64,000 bases of DNA from Leptodontidium sp. MPI-SDFR-AT-0119. Taxonomy: Eukaryota; Ascomycota; Leotiomycetes; Helotiales; Leptodontidiaceae. Under the pieces are notes generated by a model that was not told the DNA's origin, ran no database searches, and worked only from the letters and a program-made list of their open reading frames with translations. A program made the translations under genes and the position numbers. This document shows positions 1 to 9,956 of this stretch, in pieces. The stretch is taken from NCBI GenBank assembly GCA_020726505.1, contig JAHLEZ010000019.1, forward strand, positions 868,001 to 932,000. The letters are read 5' to 3'. Numbering within the stretch: the first letter of the stretch is position 1; each line of letters opens with the position of its first letter.

Positions 1-2153
1 GAGTCTCAAGCCACTCAAGATTCACCAACGCAACCGGCAAGGAAGATGTCGGATCAACGTCCCGCTGCCATCCAAAGCCTCCCACCCCTCTCCAACTTCC
101 TTCCACGTAAGCCTTATACCCCGCCACCAAATTCTTCAGCCGCCAATACCCCGCCTTTACAAGGGGCACCAAACACAGCTGGGCGCTTGACTGAAGTGCA
201 GAGTGAAATGGAGAAGTTGAAGAAGCAAATTGCATTGCGTGAAGCTCGTCAGAGAGCAAAGCAAGCTTCCAGTGGCTCGCGTACGCCCCAGGTTTCAGAA
301 GCCAATGGATCCAGCACGAATGTCACTAGCCCCCCTGCGGCCAGCATCGCCAGCAAGGTTGAGAGTTCTATCAAGATGCAGGAAATGATTGAGACCGCTA
401 CCACTAACGTTGCTCTTGATCAAGAACGACTTGCTGAAACCCAGGCTGCCGAGGTGAAAAAGGCCGCAGAACTCAAGAAGAGCGAGGATGAGCAGAAGCG
501 CCTTCGCAGAGAAGAGCTTGCAGCCAACAATTCACGAGTTGACGCTGAAGTCCAGCAAAAGCAAACCAGACTTGAGCAGTTACGGGCTGAGATGGCGGAG
601 ATCGAAGCCGCTGTTCAGAAACGTCTCGAGGACAAGCGTCTCTTGGCAGAGGAAATGGAGCGACTTGGACAGCAGGCAGAAGACCAATTGCAAGCTCAGA
701 GTGACAAGTTGAATGATCTTAACAGACAAGATTCTACGATCAGTGAAGGTATGCCGACTTGCTTTCTCATCTGTTGAAATTTCCTGTCGTAGCTATGCTT
801 ACTAGGTAGAATCGACTCGTCCAACATCATCCGGCCCTGCTCTCGAACCCAGTGAAGCTGCGCCACTCATCCATTCTCCACCACCGATCACTGCCGCTGC
901 TGTTCGACCTCCTTCGCCTGGCGATGTAGCTGCAGCTACCCAACCTTCAGCTATCAACAGTGGCCTACCCATCTTGGAAGTAGCTGAAACGCCCCAGTTC
1001 AATGGAAACGACGCTATTTCATCCGACCGGGATTCTATCTCCAACGCTGTCGAGGAGCCTTCCAGTGAGACGCTAGCTAAGGCCAAAGACCAAGAAGGGT
1101 CAAAGGAAATCCCTTCGACTGATCAAGCCCTGGAAGCAGCTTTGCAAGAGGCCGTCCGTGCTGAAGTGGACACGCATGGCGAAGAAGACATGGATATCGA
1201 GGATTTCTACGCACCAGATCCAGGCCAGTTGGCACCCCAGACTCCCGAACATGTACACGAGCAGACTGGAAGCCCTGAATACTCGCCGGCTCTCGATCGG
1301 ACGATCCCCGATGCAACTCAACACGAATCTGACGATTACGAACCCCCCGAAGCTACGCCCCCCGTCGATGAACAATTCGCCCCTGATTCTCCACCTTTCA
1401 GCCCTGCTCCCCCCGAGATTGTCTCCGAAGTCGCAGATGATGAGAATCTAGATATTGATATGCCAGAATTTGAGCCAGCACCAGCAGCTAATGATGTTGA
1501 GCAAGGCCAAATCGAAGAGAAACTACCATCCACAAATGGTAGTTTCCAACAGGTGATTGAAGTACACTACATATTGCAATAATGTTTCAGCCCCTTCTAT
1601 GCTAACACCTGATTAGGATCAAACAATGGCTATTGACAAGCCCGAAACCTTCACCCCTTATGAGAGTCCGTTGAAGCAGTTCAGAGCTTATCGATTTCAC
1701 CCAAGTTTCAAACAGGACGTCCCCGGCGGCCTAAAGTCAAAGACTTACAGTCACAAGATTGACCTTATGAACGAATTCTGCCGCTATGAACTAGCCGGTG
1801 GCATCTGCAATGACCCTACCTGCGACTCCCAACATTTCAGAGATATAGATCTCCCTGGTGCGTGGGTTGTCAGATAAAGCCTACAGGCTCCTCTCGTAGT
1901 ATTCCTTTTTGTGTTGGGGCTGACTTGTAAATTGACAGATGATGCTGTTTTGACTGCCCTGGGCTCACCAGAAGAATTCAAAGGCGAGCAACGAGACCGA
2001 TTCTGCGCGGGTTTGAGAGGGGTTCTTCTGGACCTGCGAGTGCGAAAGATAAGAGACTTCGACGTCATTGCTTCTGAGATTATTGCCCACCGCGCAAACT
2101 TCCTCGGTGATCAGTCCAAAGTTTTGGCTACGCTTGAAGGCACGACCATCTGA
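1..2153 (+). CDS. zf-C3H1 domain protein, Red1-like (5' partial)
   Basis: Proposed exons 1-748, 810-1552, 1617-1857 and 1939-2153. The frame is open back to base 1, so the gene probably starts outside the window and the ATG at 46 is internal. The first exon is a charged coiled coil rich in E, K, Q and R (about 190-740). The second is acidic, Pro/Ser-rich and probably disordered. Exon 3 carries a Cys-rich finger reading C-x8-C-x4-C-x3-H (FCRYELAGGIC...CDSQHF), followed by FRDI and DDAVLTALG across the last junction, which is the layout of the putative zinc-finger family zf-C3H1. In fission yeast Red1 and human ZFC3H1 that domain belongs to nuclear RNA-surveillance complexes feeding the exosome, so a nuclear RNA-decay role is the likely one. 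The second intron has a canonical TGCTAAC branch site, and the first acceptor (AG at 808-809) was chosen because it keeps the frame. The gene is convergent with the MFS gene. Confidence 0.75.
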
Positions 2154-2668
2154 GTACTTACCAAACAGCTCGCCTTGTAAAACTATTTCCGACTCTCTTG
2201 TGGGATTCCCCCCTTACTGGATTTGATTCTTCAACCATACGACATTCTTCTCTTTGTTGATCGATACCACTTCTTTTGGCTGAATCGACGAAACCTGGAT
2301 TACTCTTTACTTTGCTTATTTTTCTTTACACGGTCTGCATCACGGCTCTCTCTCGCATGGAAATGGAGTTGCATGGCCTGGACCAACAGGTGTTGCGGTA
2401 GTGGCTTTGCTACGATACCCCGTCGACGATTTGCATGCTTTGCTTGGCTCGGGGCATTTGAGAAGATAGGACGACACGGCAGATAACTGTGAGCGCTTGG
2501 AAACCCGTTTCATGCCCAGGCATGAAAAGATGCTGGGTTTGAGTCTGCGTTGATAGATAACAATGAACGAACAATAATTCTTTTCAATCTTTGACTGCGA
2601 TTGCCGTACTTGCTCGTGATATTCATGAATCTATTGTGAGCAATATCAACCACTCATCACTCAATCTC
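2154..2668. other. Intergenic, convergent 3' flanks
   Basis: Space between the stop codons of the convergent zf-C3H1 and MFS genes, most likely both 3' UTRs. A 9-bp inverted repeat with a 2-nt loop (arms 2508-2516 and 2519-2527) could form a small hairpin. No coding signal was found. Confidence 0.5.
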
Positions 2669-4545
2669 CTACGTTTGAAACAACCACCTCACATCCTCAT
2701 CACTCTCTACCACACCATCCCCACCCGTCTCACCTGCCTCTCTCCTAGCAATCTTCCTCCTATTCTCCCTCCCCAACAGTCCCCACAACACACCCACAAC
2801 AATCAAATTCGCCGCCAAATACCCCAACGCAAACCCATGTCCGAGATACCACCTCGGACTCGTCTTCGGTCTATACAACTGCGTACCTAGCACCGCACCC
2901 AGGTTCCCAATCGTGATAGTCATCGCCGTTGCCGTCGCCCTCTTGCTCTGCCCACTCACATTCGCCGCCGGCCACGACAGCACAATCGCCGTACTCGGAT
3001 AGATCCCCGCGGCAGCAAATATCGTACCCGTGTACGATACCCCGGGCCTCCCCCTCGGAGCCGTAAGCAGGATTATATACCCCACTATAGCGAACGACGT
3101 CGAGCCCAGGATGAACGGGGCGCGCATCTTCAGTTTCTCGGATAGGATCGCGACGATGACTGTTAGGATCGTGGCGACGGCGTAGGGTGGCACGGTTAAC
3201 AGCTGGGCTTCGGCAGAGGTGTAGCCGAGTTGTTTTATTATTGTGGGAAGGAAGAGGGAGAGTGTGTAGAGTGGGAGGGACATGGTGTGGAACCCTAGAC
3301 CGTAGAGCCAGCATTTGTAGTCTGTGAGTGCGGCGCGAACGTTAGACCAGGAGAATTCTTCGGTGTTGGTTGCGTCTGAGGAGGATTTGAGACGGGCGTG
3401 GATGAAGGCGCGTTCGTCCGGGGAGAGGAAGGGGGCGGTTAGGGGGTAGTTGTGGATGAAGAAGTAAGCGGCGAGGGCTACGATTACAGTGAGGAGTCCT
3501 TCCTATTGGGGGAACGGAGGTTAGTTTCTCGATGGCTTGTGTTTGGGGTATGGGTTTGTGGTTTGTTGATAGCGAGAATAGCCGAGTGAGACAGGTGAAG
3601 GGGAAAGGGGAAACATACCAGGATGAATATCCATCTCCAACCCTATTCAAACAAACATATTAGCATACACATATTCTCTTCAATATCTCATATCAAACCC
3701 TAAGATTGGGAAGAATCAAAACTAACCTGATACCCCCCAACCCCATCCATCTTCGCAATCCCAAACGCCAATATCCCACCAAACGCACCTGCTAAACTTG
3801 CAGCCGAGAAGAACAGCGCAACTCTGTAATGCGTTTCCGTCCTCTTATACCACATGCTGAGATAAAACACCACCCCGGGAAACAACCCGCTCTCAGTAAC
3901 ACCCAGGAAGAAACGCGCGACTACAAACCCGGCGAAGTTCTGCGTTACGCCGAGGAGAGTGGCGACGATTCCCCAGGCGAGCATGAGTGTGGGCAGCCAG
4001 AAGCGTGGGGTGGTGCGTTTTAGGATTATGTTGCAGGGGATTTCGAAGAGGACCTGTTTGATGGGAGAAGAGAGCGTTAGTTATGGGGGTTGAAGAATGA
4101 GGGGGCCAGGTGGATCAGAGGGGGGGGGGGGGGGGGGGGGGGCACGTACGTAGCCCACGAAGTAGATAGTGAGCGTGAGGAGGTATTCGTTTCCTGTGAA
4201 ATCGAGATCGGTGATTAGGCCTTCTAATCTGGCATTTCCGACTATTGATATATTCGTCAGCCTGTCTTTTCCTCTCCTCTTTTATTCCGGCTTCGGAAAA
4301 TAAGCCATACCATTGCTCCTATCCAGAAAACTCAACAAATACAACAACGTCAAGGGCGGAAGTAATTTCCAATCCAGTTTCCGGAGTAACACTTTTTCGT
4401 TTATGCCGGTTGGGTTCGTAAAGGCTTCTTCAGAGGAGAGGGATGGTGTACCGCTGTTTGGATTTTTGGTTTCGTCATTTGGCGGTGAGGGGAGGGTTTC
4501 TTTCTCGCCTGTGGAAGAGGGTTGAGAGGGAGTTGAGGTCGCCAT
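2669..4545 (-). CDS. MFS transporter, ACS (Dal5/allantoate permease-like) family
   Basis: Exons on the minus strand: 4545-4311, 4241-4150, 4053-3727, 3642-3619 (a 24-nt microexon) and 3502-2669, giving 503 aa. All junctions have GT/AG and consistent phase. The start is the ATG at 4545; the frame opens earlier only at a TTG. After a Ser/Pro-rich cytosolic N-terminus come LRKLDWKLLPPLTLLYLLSF and LDRSNVGNARLEGL, the first TM segment and the hallmark DRxNxGNA loop of anion:cation symporters. Further marks are ARFFLGVTESGLFPG (TM4) and YLSMWYKR. Known relatives carry allantoate, nicotinate, pantothenate or other organic anions into the cell with protons across the plasma membrane; the substrate here cannot be told. 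The length is normal for the family. Intron 2 (4149-4054) contains a 23-G homopolymer. Confidence 0.9.
4120..4142 (+). repeat. G homopolymer (23 nt) inside an MFS intron
   Basis: An uninterrupted run of G on the plus strand (C on the transcribed strand) within intron 2 of the MFS gene, between the exon ends at 4150 and 4053. The length is likely to vary or be mis-sequenced. It does not touch either splice site directly but lies close to the donor. Confidence 0.9.
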
Positions 4546-5775
4546 TAAGATGATACTGCAACTCAACAGACTTCGAGGACGAAGACGGGGGAGGAAAGTT
4601 GAGGAAGTGGAGGATTCAAGGCCCTCAAGTCGAGGCGTCAGGACGCAGGAGTGGAAATCAAGAGACTGTGAATCGAATTCAACAACCCCGAATTCAAGCT
4701 CGGAGCTGCAGGGAACCAGGACAGCTTTATAGGAATCTCGTCATATCTCTCTCATGAACGTATCTTATCTCATCTCATATCAGAGTTCGACATTTCACAA
4801 AACAGGAAACTCAGAAACGGGGGAAAATAAACCAAGAATAAAACCCAATTAAACACCTTTAAAAGAAAATTACAAGCAGCAGCCACGAATGGCGACATGC
4901 GGAATTAAGCTCTTAACTTAACTCCCCAAGCATTCTGGACCTCTACCTCCACTACCTCTAAGCCCCTTCCCCCGCGGCCAGAAAGAGCGCGCCTATCAGA
5001 TCCCATATTTAGTGAACGCGATCTGGGAGTTTGAGATAGCGGGAGGCTTATTTTGGAAGGGATTGGCGGTGATGATGACATTTGTGTTAAGTCTTTGAGG
5101 TGTTGGTGAGGATTGGCGTGGTGAGGCAAGATGAGGTGAAGATGTCGTGATTATAGAATGGGGCGGACGAACGACTGCCGCTGGGATGCTTTTGGGTGGG
5201 AATTGGCAGTTGGGTGGGTGGGCTGCACACGGGGAATGCTTTTAGATTAATGAGTAGAACGAAGTTATTAAAAACACAAAGAAATTGCTTATAACGACTG
5301 AAAATTAAGACTATAATTCTTTATAGTAAACCTAGTAGTCTTACTCGTTTAGATTAAAGTTATAATTAACGCTATTATAATTAAAGCCCTTAAGTAAATA
5401 TGGCTTGCCGTATTTCCGGTACTCCGGCTGATCCTAGCATTACTGAGATTAAATGAGCTTATAAAGCTTCTCTTATATATTTATAGTTCTTCTTTATATA
5501 CTTTCTTTTTTGACGAAAGTCGATGTAAACAATAAGCTGTCTAGCTCGCGAATGGCGAGGAGGCTTGAAATGTTGGATTGGGAAATGTGGCAAGTGTACG
5601 ATCTAATAATGTATGACATAACATTTGGTGTAGAAACATGTGTTGAGCTGACTGAACGAGGAAGGTTGGTTGATGAGGCAGTATGGTGCCAAGCCTTCCA
5701 TTTTCTTACCTCACTCACTATGTGAGAAGCATGGTTTCCTTGATCTGATAAATAAGAAAGATAGTATTTCGGACC
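4546..5775. other. Intergenic: MFS promoter and a TA-rich, RIP-like stretch
   Basis: The part next to 4546 is the upstream region of the MFS gene. From about 5230 to 5500 composition changes sharply to TA-rich with many TAA/TTA trinucleotides, typical of old RIP-mutated repeat DNA. The short open frames here show no family signature, and I call no gene. Confidence 0.5.
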
Positions 5776-8663
5776 TCAAGTATCATAAGTACTCATCTTT
5801 CCAAACCTGGTTTCCGACCACTTTATCCATTCGTTTTGAGTCCACCTTGGAGCTCCCGCGTATGGATATTCAGAGAAAATCTTCCCGGGCTGTACATACT
5901 TTCCTCCTTTTTCCTGAACCATGTCGTCGAAAACTCTCTTTACCATGGCCTTCCGCAACATGGTGCTAGTCGGATTCGCAAAGTTGCGGCAAGAGAGTAT
6001 AAGCGAGGCAACACCTGCTGCCAAAGCTGTCGCCACTGAGCTCCCCGTAACCTCTACATTCGTGAAGTCGCTGTAGGAGAGACTTGTCGCGCGCACGTTC
6101 TCGCCCTGGAAATAGTAGAATGCTCTGTCGTCAGATTGCGGGAGGAGTGTCATCACCTCGTTACAGGCTGCGATGGAGATGGTCTCTTGAGTGTGACTGG
6201 CAGGGTAGGCAAGAGTGGTTTGACGACCCCTGTCTTCAGTGCTGCAGAGGAAGACGATGCCAAGAGTGTGGACTTTTTGAAGGGCTTTGTAGATCCCTTC
6301 GTGCTCGTTGCGGTAGGACATGCTCATTGAGATTACATCCACTTCTTCTTTAACAGCCCAATCAATTGCCTAGTTGAGACTATTAGAGAGACGACGGAGT
6401 TGCTGTAAGATTATACATACGTCTTGAATGTCTTTGGGGTTGATAGTTGATTCCCTATCTAGTCCAACCTTTGCGATATATAACTTGCAGTAAGGATCCA
6501 CATCGTGTATCAAGCTTGCCATTTGCGTGCCATGAGCCTCGGATGCAAGATACCAGGGCGATTCGCGCAGTTTTCTGTCGCTCCTTGTGTGTACGAATGA
6601 CTTCCCCTTTCCAACGCTATTGGCAAGCTTCGTGGCGCTAATGTCAATTCCCGTGTCAATAATGCAGACTTTCACTGGCGTCCATCTTTTGCTTGGGTTG
6701 AGGTTGGGATTGCATAATGTCCGGTAAACCTTCAAGAATCCTTCGAGCCTCAACAGTTTATGAGGTTCTCTGTTAATAGTGAGATGTAGTTCGGATTAAT
6801 GATGAGGAGCGCTCGAGATCCTTGGAGAAGGCTGGAGAAACTTACACCGTATGAATATTTCTCTGCGACATCTGACCAATGCTTGCGGCTGAGACATTCC
6901 AGAGTTGAGATTCTAGAGTAAACTCGAGCTTTCGATTCGTACGCTCTGCGAGCAATTTTTTCTGCCGGTCGAGCCTATCAGAGACTCTCCTCTTATAGTC
7001 CTCGATTCGTTTTTCTGAGATGATGTCCTGTCACGGCAGTCAACATTTCGTCACTGTGTGATCACGTTTTAGACGAGCTTTACCTTGATGAAAACTATGT
7101 GTATCATTTCAAGCTGTGCTCCATGTTAGTATTTTCCATCAACCATCTGGAGGGAAAAGAGAAAAGGGTAAGGAGAGCGATATGTGGTAGAAAGCGATGG
7201 TGGCCATACCGCATCAAGTGTCCTCAAACCTTCGTCGCCCGTCCAAAAGCCCAGAGGGCCCCAATTGCCTGAGCTGTAAAGCCAGACAGTTTTCAGCCCC
7301 CTGACAACCTTCAAAGTCTCGATAGAGAGGTCGGGCTTCCTCCAATCTAGAATTTCAATGCTTTCAAATAGGAGTAGCGAGCGTTCAATGGTCTCTTCTC
7401 TGTGATGATTGTACATGGAATCAGAGACTCTCAATTCAATGATCTCAGAAACATTCTTCTTTCCCACCAGCCATTTCAAAACAATTTCAGCATCTCTTCG
7501 ATCGGTCTCCAGAATTGTTTCAACCGGGTCGAGTACCTCCGGGATCTGAACATATGATAGTATTGCCTCGAGCTCGATGGGAAAGTTATCCAGATTGCCG
7601 ATGAACTTTCTGAAATCGTGTGAAGGATCACTGAAGTGGGAGAGATCAAAGCACAGTTCCTTTGCTGTTTGATATCAGCACTCAGATGAATTAGATCCAG
7701 CCAGTCAGGGCCAGTTGGTTGCACTCACGATGTCCTAGTGTTCGTCAGTAAGGAATGCCATAGAAGGGCCATCGACATACTTGAGCTATCATAAAGCAAT
7801 TCTCTCACAACGTCAAAGTCCTCGAGGTGCATGATCCTCGAAATCAAAGATTTTTCCATTCTAATCTTGTCGGAGAAAGAGGGAAGCGATCTAAGCTCTT
7901 GCAGGGCTGAACGGTTGTCTCCACGCTGCTCCACCAAGTTGGGAGACGCCTCTAAGATCATGTCCAATATGTCTCCGTTCTTTTTCTGAATTGCAGTCTG
8001 AAGCAAGCGTCCTTTACTTGGCAGCTTTATTCCGAACTGCTGGTTCAACTCGATTATTTTCTCCACGAGGCCCACATGTGCAGTTTGCACCGCCAGGTAC
8101 AACACAGTTTCATCTTTTCCAAGCACATCTCGCAATTTTGCTTGGTCTTCCAGAGGGAAATCTGAAGCCGTCGCTGCACTTGGAACTGCCCATTCTGCTT
8201 TGCTAGAGACTGCAAATTCGAGATTAGTCTGTCCATTGTTGTGAGGACGTCCTGGCCGGGTCACAAGATAGGGGTGAGACTGGCATCGCTTTTGACCAAC
8301 GTATTCCGGCCAGGGGATTTCGAGTTCGGACAGCTCGTCGTTGTCATCCTCATCCGCTGCCTCATGCTGCAAGTTTTCCGATAACAAGAAGTAGAGACTG
8401 GCAGCAAGGAAGTCGATGTCGTCCGACTTGTAGGAGAGAAATATCTCTATCAATTTCTCTCGCTGACGGAAGGGCAAGGCATAATTTGAATATATCTTGC
8501 CAACCATTCCACCCCATTCAAAAACCCGCAATTGGAGTTCATTTAATTTCGTCTCCACAAGGTCGGGCTCAAAATTGCGACAAGCTTCCTCTAGGCAAGA
8601 GATGAGTTCAGTCCGGTTGACCTTTTTGAAATTCATAGCCTTGACGCTGGCCGGAGACCCCAT
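5776..8663 (-). CDS. Subtilisin-like (S8) peptidase with weak ankyrin-like region
   Basis: Proposed exons: 8663-7781, 7664-7210, 7113-7084, 7027-6846, 6769-6421 and 6369-5776, giving 830 aa. The start is the first ATG of the frame (context CACCATGG); the frame opens earlier only at GTG. Residues about 25-110 are helical, about 115-135 acidic, and about 180-260 hold weak ankyrin-like helices (ETVLYLAVQTAHVGLVEKII). The C-terminal ~310 residues form an S8 domain: catalytic Asp in VCIIDTGID (~555), His in EAHGTQMASLI (~596) and Ser in VTGSSVATALAAG. The usual oxyanion Asn loop is replaced by FLCSTEDRG. There is no signal peptide, so it is probably cytosolic. S8 domains are known parts of fungal NLR-type proteins, but no NB-ARC or NACHT is present here. 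It is divergent from the coiled-coil/NACHT locus, so a protease partner or executioner is inferred, not shown. The 30-nt exon 3 is the least certain. Confidence 0.82.
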
Positions 8664-8880
8664 GGTGAAGCCTCGTGCTGATAGTCTGACGGCTGTCAAC
8701 GGTTGACTTGTCAGCAGCCCGTGAACAAGCTTCACACGAGAGAAGTCGATTCGGAAGCCGTTTTCGCAGGTAACAAAGTGCTAACGGACGAAGCACACTC
8801 AGTGACCTGAGACGGAGTTCGAATCAAGGACTGGAGATTGGACCTTCAAGGGGCGGCGGCTACAACCGGTATGTCAGCGC
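8664..8880. promoter_or_regulatory. Divergent promoter shared by S8 peptidase and coiled-coil/NLR locus
   Basis: Only 217 bp separate the start codon of the minus-strand S8 gene (8663) from the ATG at 8881 on the plus strand. Both 5' UTRs and both core promoters must fit here or overlap, which suggests co-regulation. I see no clear TATA box. Confidence 0.55.
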
Positions 8881-9948
8881 ATGGGAGAAGGTCGCGAAAA
8901 TCAGCCCCCATCGACAATCAACCCAACCACCGACTTCCCTTGTCGACATAGCCGCGAGGGAGGTGCTCAGTGGCTTGCTGAAGCGCATCCCCGATCGATG
9001 GGACTCGACTTGCCATCAAAGTCGCGATCGACGACTGCATTACGAGGGGCCTCGCTTGCACTGATAAGACGACCTGACGACCTTGAAGACTTGCCCTCGG
9101 CCATGTCGCGAGCGTTGATTCTCGCTGAGAATGAAGACGGGGCTGAGTCGCCATCGGTTCGGGGGCGCCGCACTTACATCGAGCGCGACTCGCAAGGACG
9201 TGAGCGCCTGGTACTTGGACGCGTTCCACGACTTACACAACGAAACCTAACCAGAGATTACACCCCCACTAGCAGTGCCGACCTCCTCGAAGATGCCGAA
9301 AACAGAGAACAAACTCTTGTCGCCGAAATCTCTTCACTGCGGGCCCAACTTAGTATGGCGCAAAGAGATCAATGGCACCTTCAAAACCTACGCACCGAAC
9401 ATGAGCGCGTTGTCAACGAGCACCATCAATGCAGGGACAGTCGAGCACAGTTAGAAACACAAGTCCGAGAGGTTAAAAGGATGGAAGATATGCTTATGGA
9501 TGAAGAGGAAAGGAACGCTAAATTGGAACTGATGAAAGAGATGTTAGAGGAGAAGGTACGGTTGTTCAAGAGGGCGGGGAGTGGGGAAGGTTGGCAGAGG
9601 AGGTATGAGGAGAAGTTATTAGAGGTAGAGGTGTTAAGGCAGAGGATAGTAGAGAAGGATGATGTGCTTAAGTTAGCGGAGACCCGGATCCTGGAAAGGA
9701 ATTCGACGATTGTGTATTTGAAGAACTACCTGCGGACCCACGGATTCCGAATTGACGATGGATATGAACCGCAAGCACCCGATAAATCTCCTCTCCCCGC
9801 TGCCTCACTCGGAACCAAGACCTATGCTTCGGAATCCTTGACTGGGTTGCTCCGGATGGATGCTATCTTAAAACGACAACGATCGTCGACCGATACTTGC
9901 AGCGCGTTAAGCAAAAGTGAATTTGAGTACGATCTTTGTTCTTTGTAA
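8881..9948 (+). CDS. Coiled-coil protein, or N-terminal exon of the downstream NLR
   Basis: An uninterrupted 355-codon frame. Residues 1-95 are low-complexity; an in-frame ATG at MSRALILAENEDG is an alternative start. RRTYIERDSQGRERLVLGR follows, and residues about 140-300 form a long coiled coil (ENREQTLVAEISSLRAQL, repeated Leu heptads, many E/R/K). I do not recognise a named family. The stop at 9946-9948 lies only 8 bases before the ATG at 9957 that would open the NACHT-ankyrin gene. A GT at 9927 and an AG at 9975-9976 would remove a 50-nt intron in phase and join this frame directly to the hydrolase-like segment, giving one protein of 1610 aa. Either two very tightly packed genes or one coiled-coil-hydrolase-NACHT-ANK gene is possible; the tight spacing favours the fusion. 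Confidence 0.65.
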   Translation: MGEGRENQPPSTINPTTDFPCRHSREGGAQWLAEAHPRSMGLDLPSKSRSTTALRGASLALIRRPDDLEDLPSAMSRALILAENEDGAESPSVRGRRTYIERDSQGRERLVLGRVPRLTQRNLTRDYTPTSSADLLEDAENREQTLVAEISSLRAQLSMAQRDQWHLQNLRTEHERVVNEHHQCRDSRAQLETQVREVKRMEDMLMDEEERNAKLELMKEMLEEKVRLFKRAGSGEGWQRRYEEKLLEVEVLRQRIVEKDDVLKLAETRILERNSTIVYLKNYLRTHGFRIDDGYEPQAPDKSPLPAASLGTKTYASESLTGLLRMDAILKRQRSSTDTCSALSKSEFEYDLCSL

Positions 9949-9956
9949 TTTCCCTT

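Noticed and set aside
7720..7735. A 6-nt microexon between two introns in the S8 gene
   Set aside because: A single intron from the donor at 7780 to the acceptor before 7664 keeps the same phase and is simpler.
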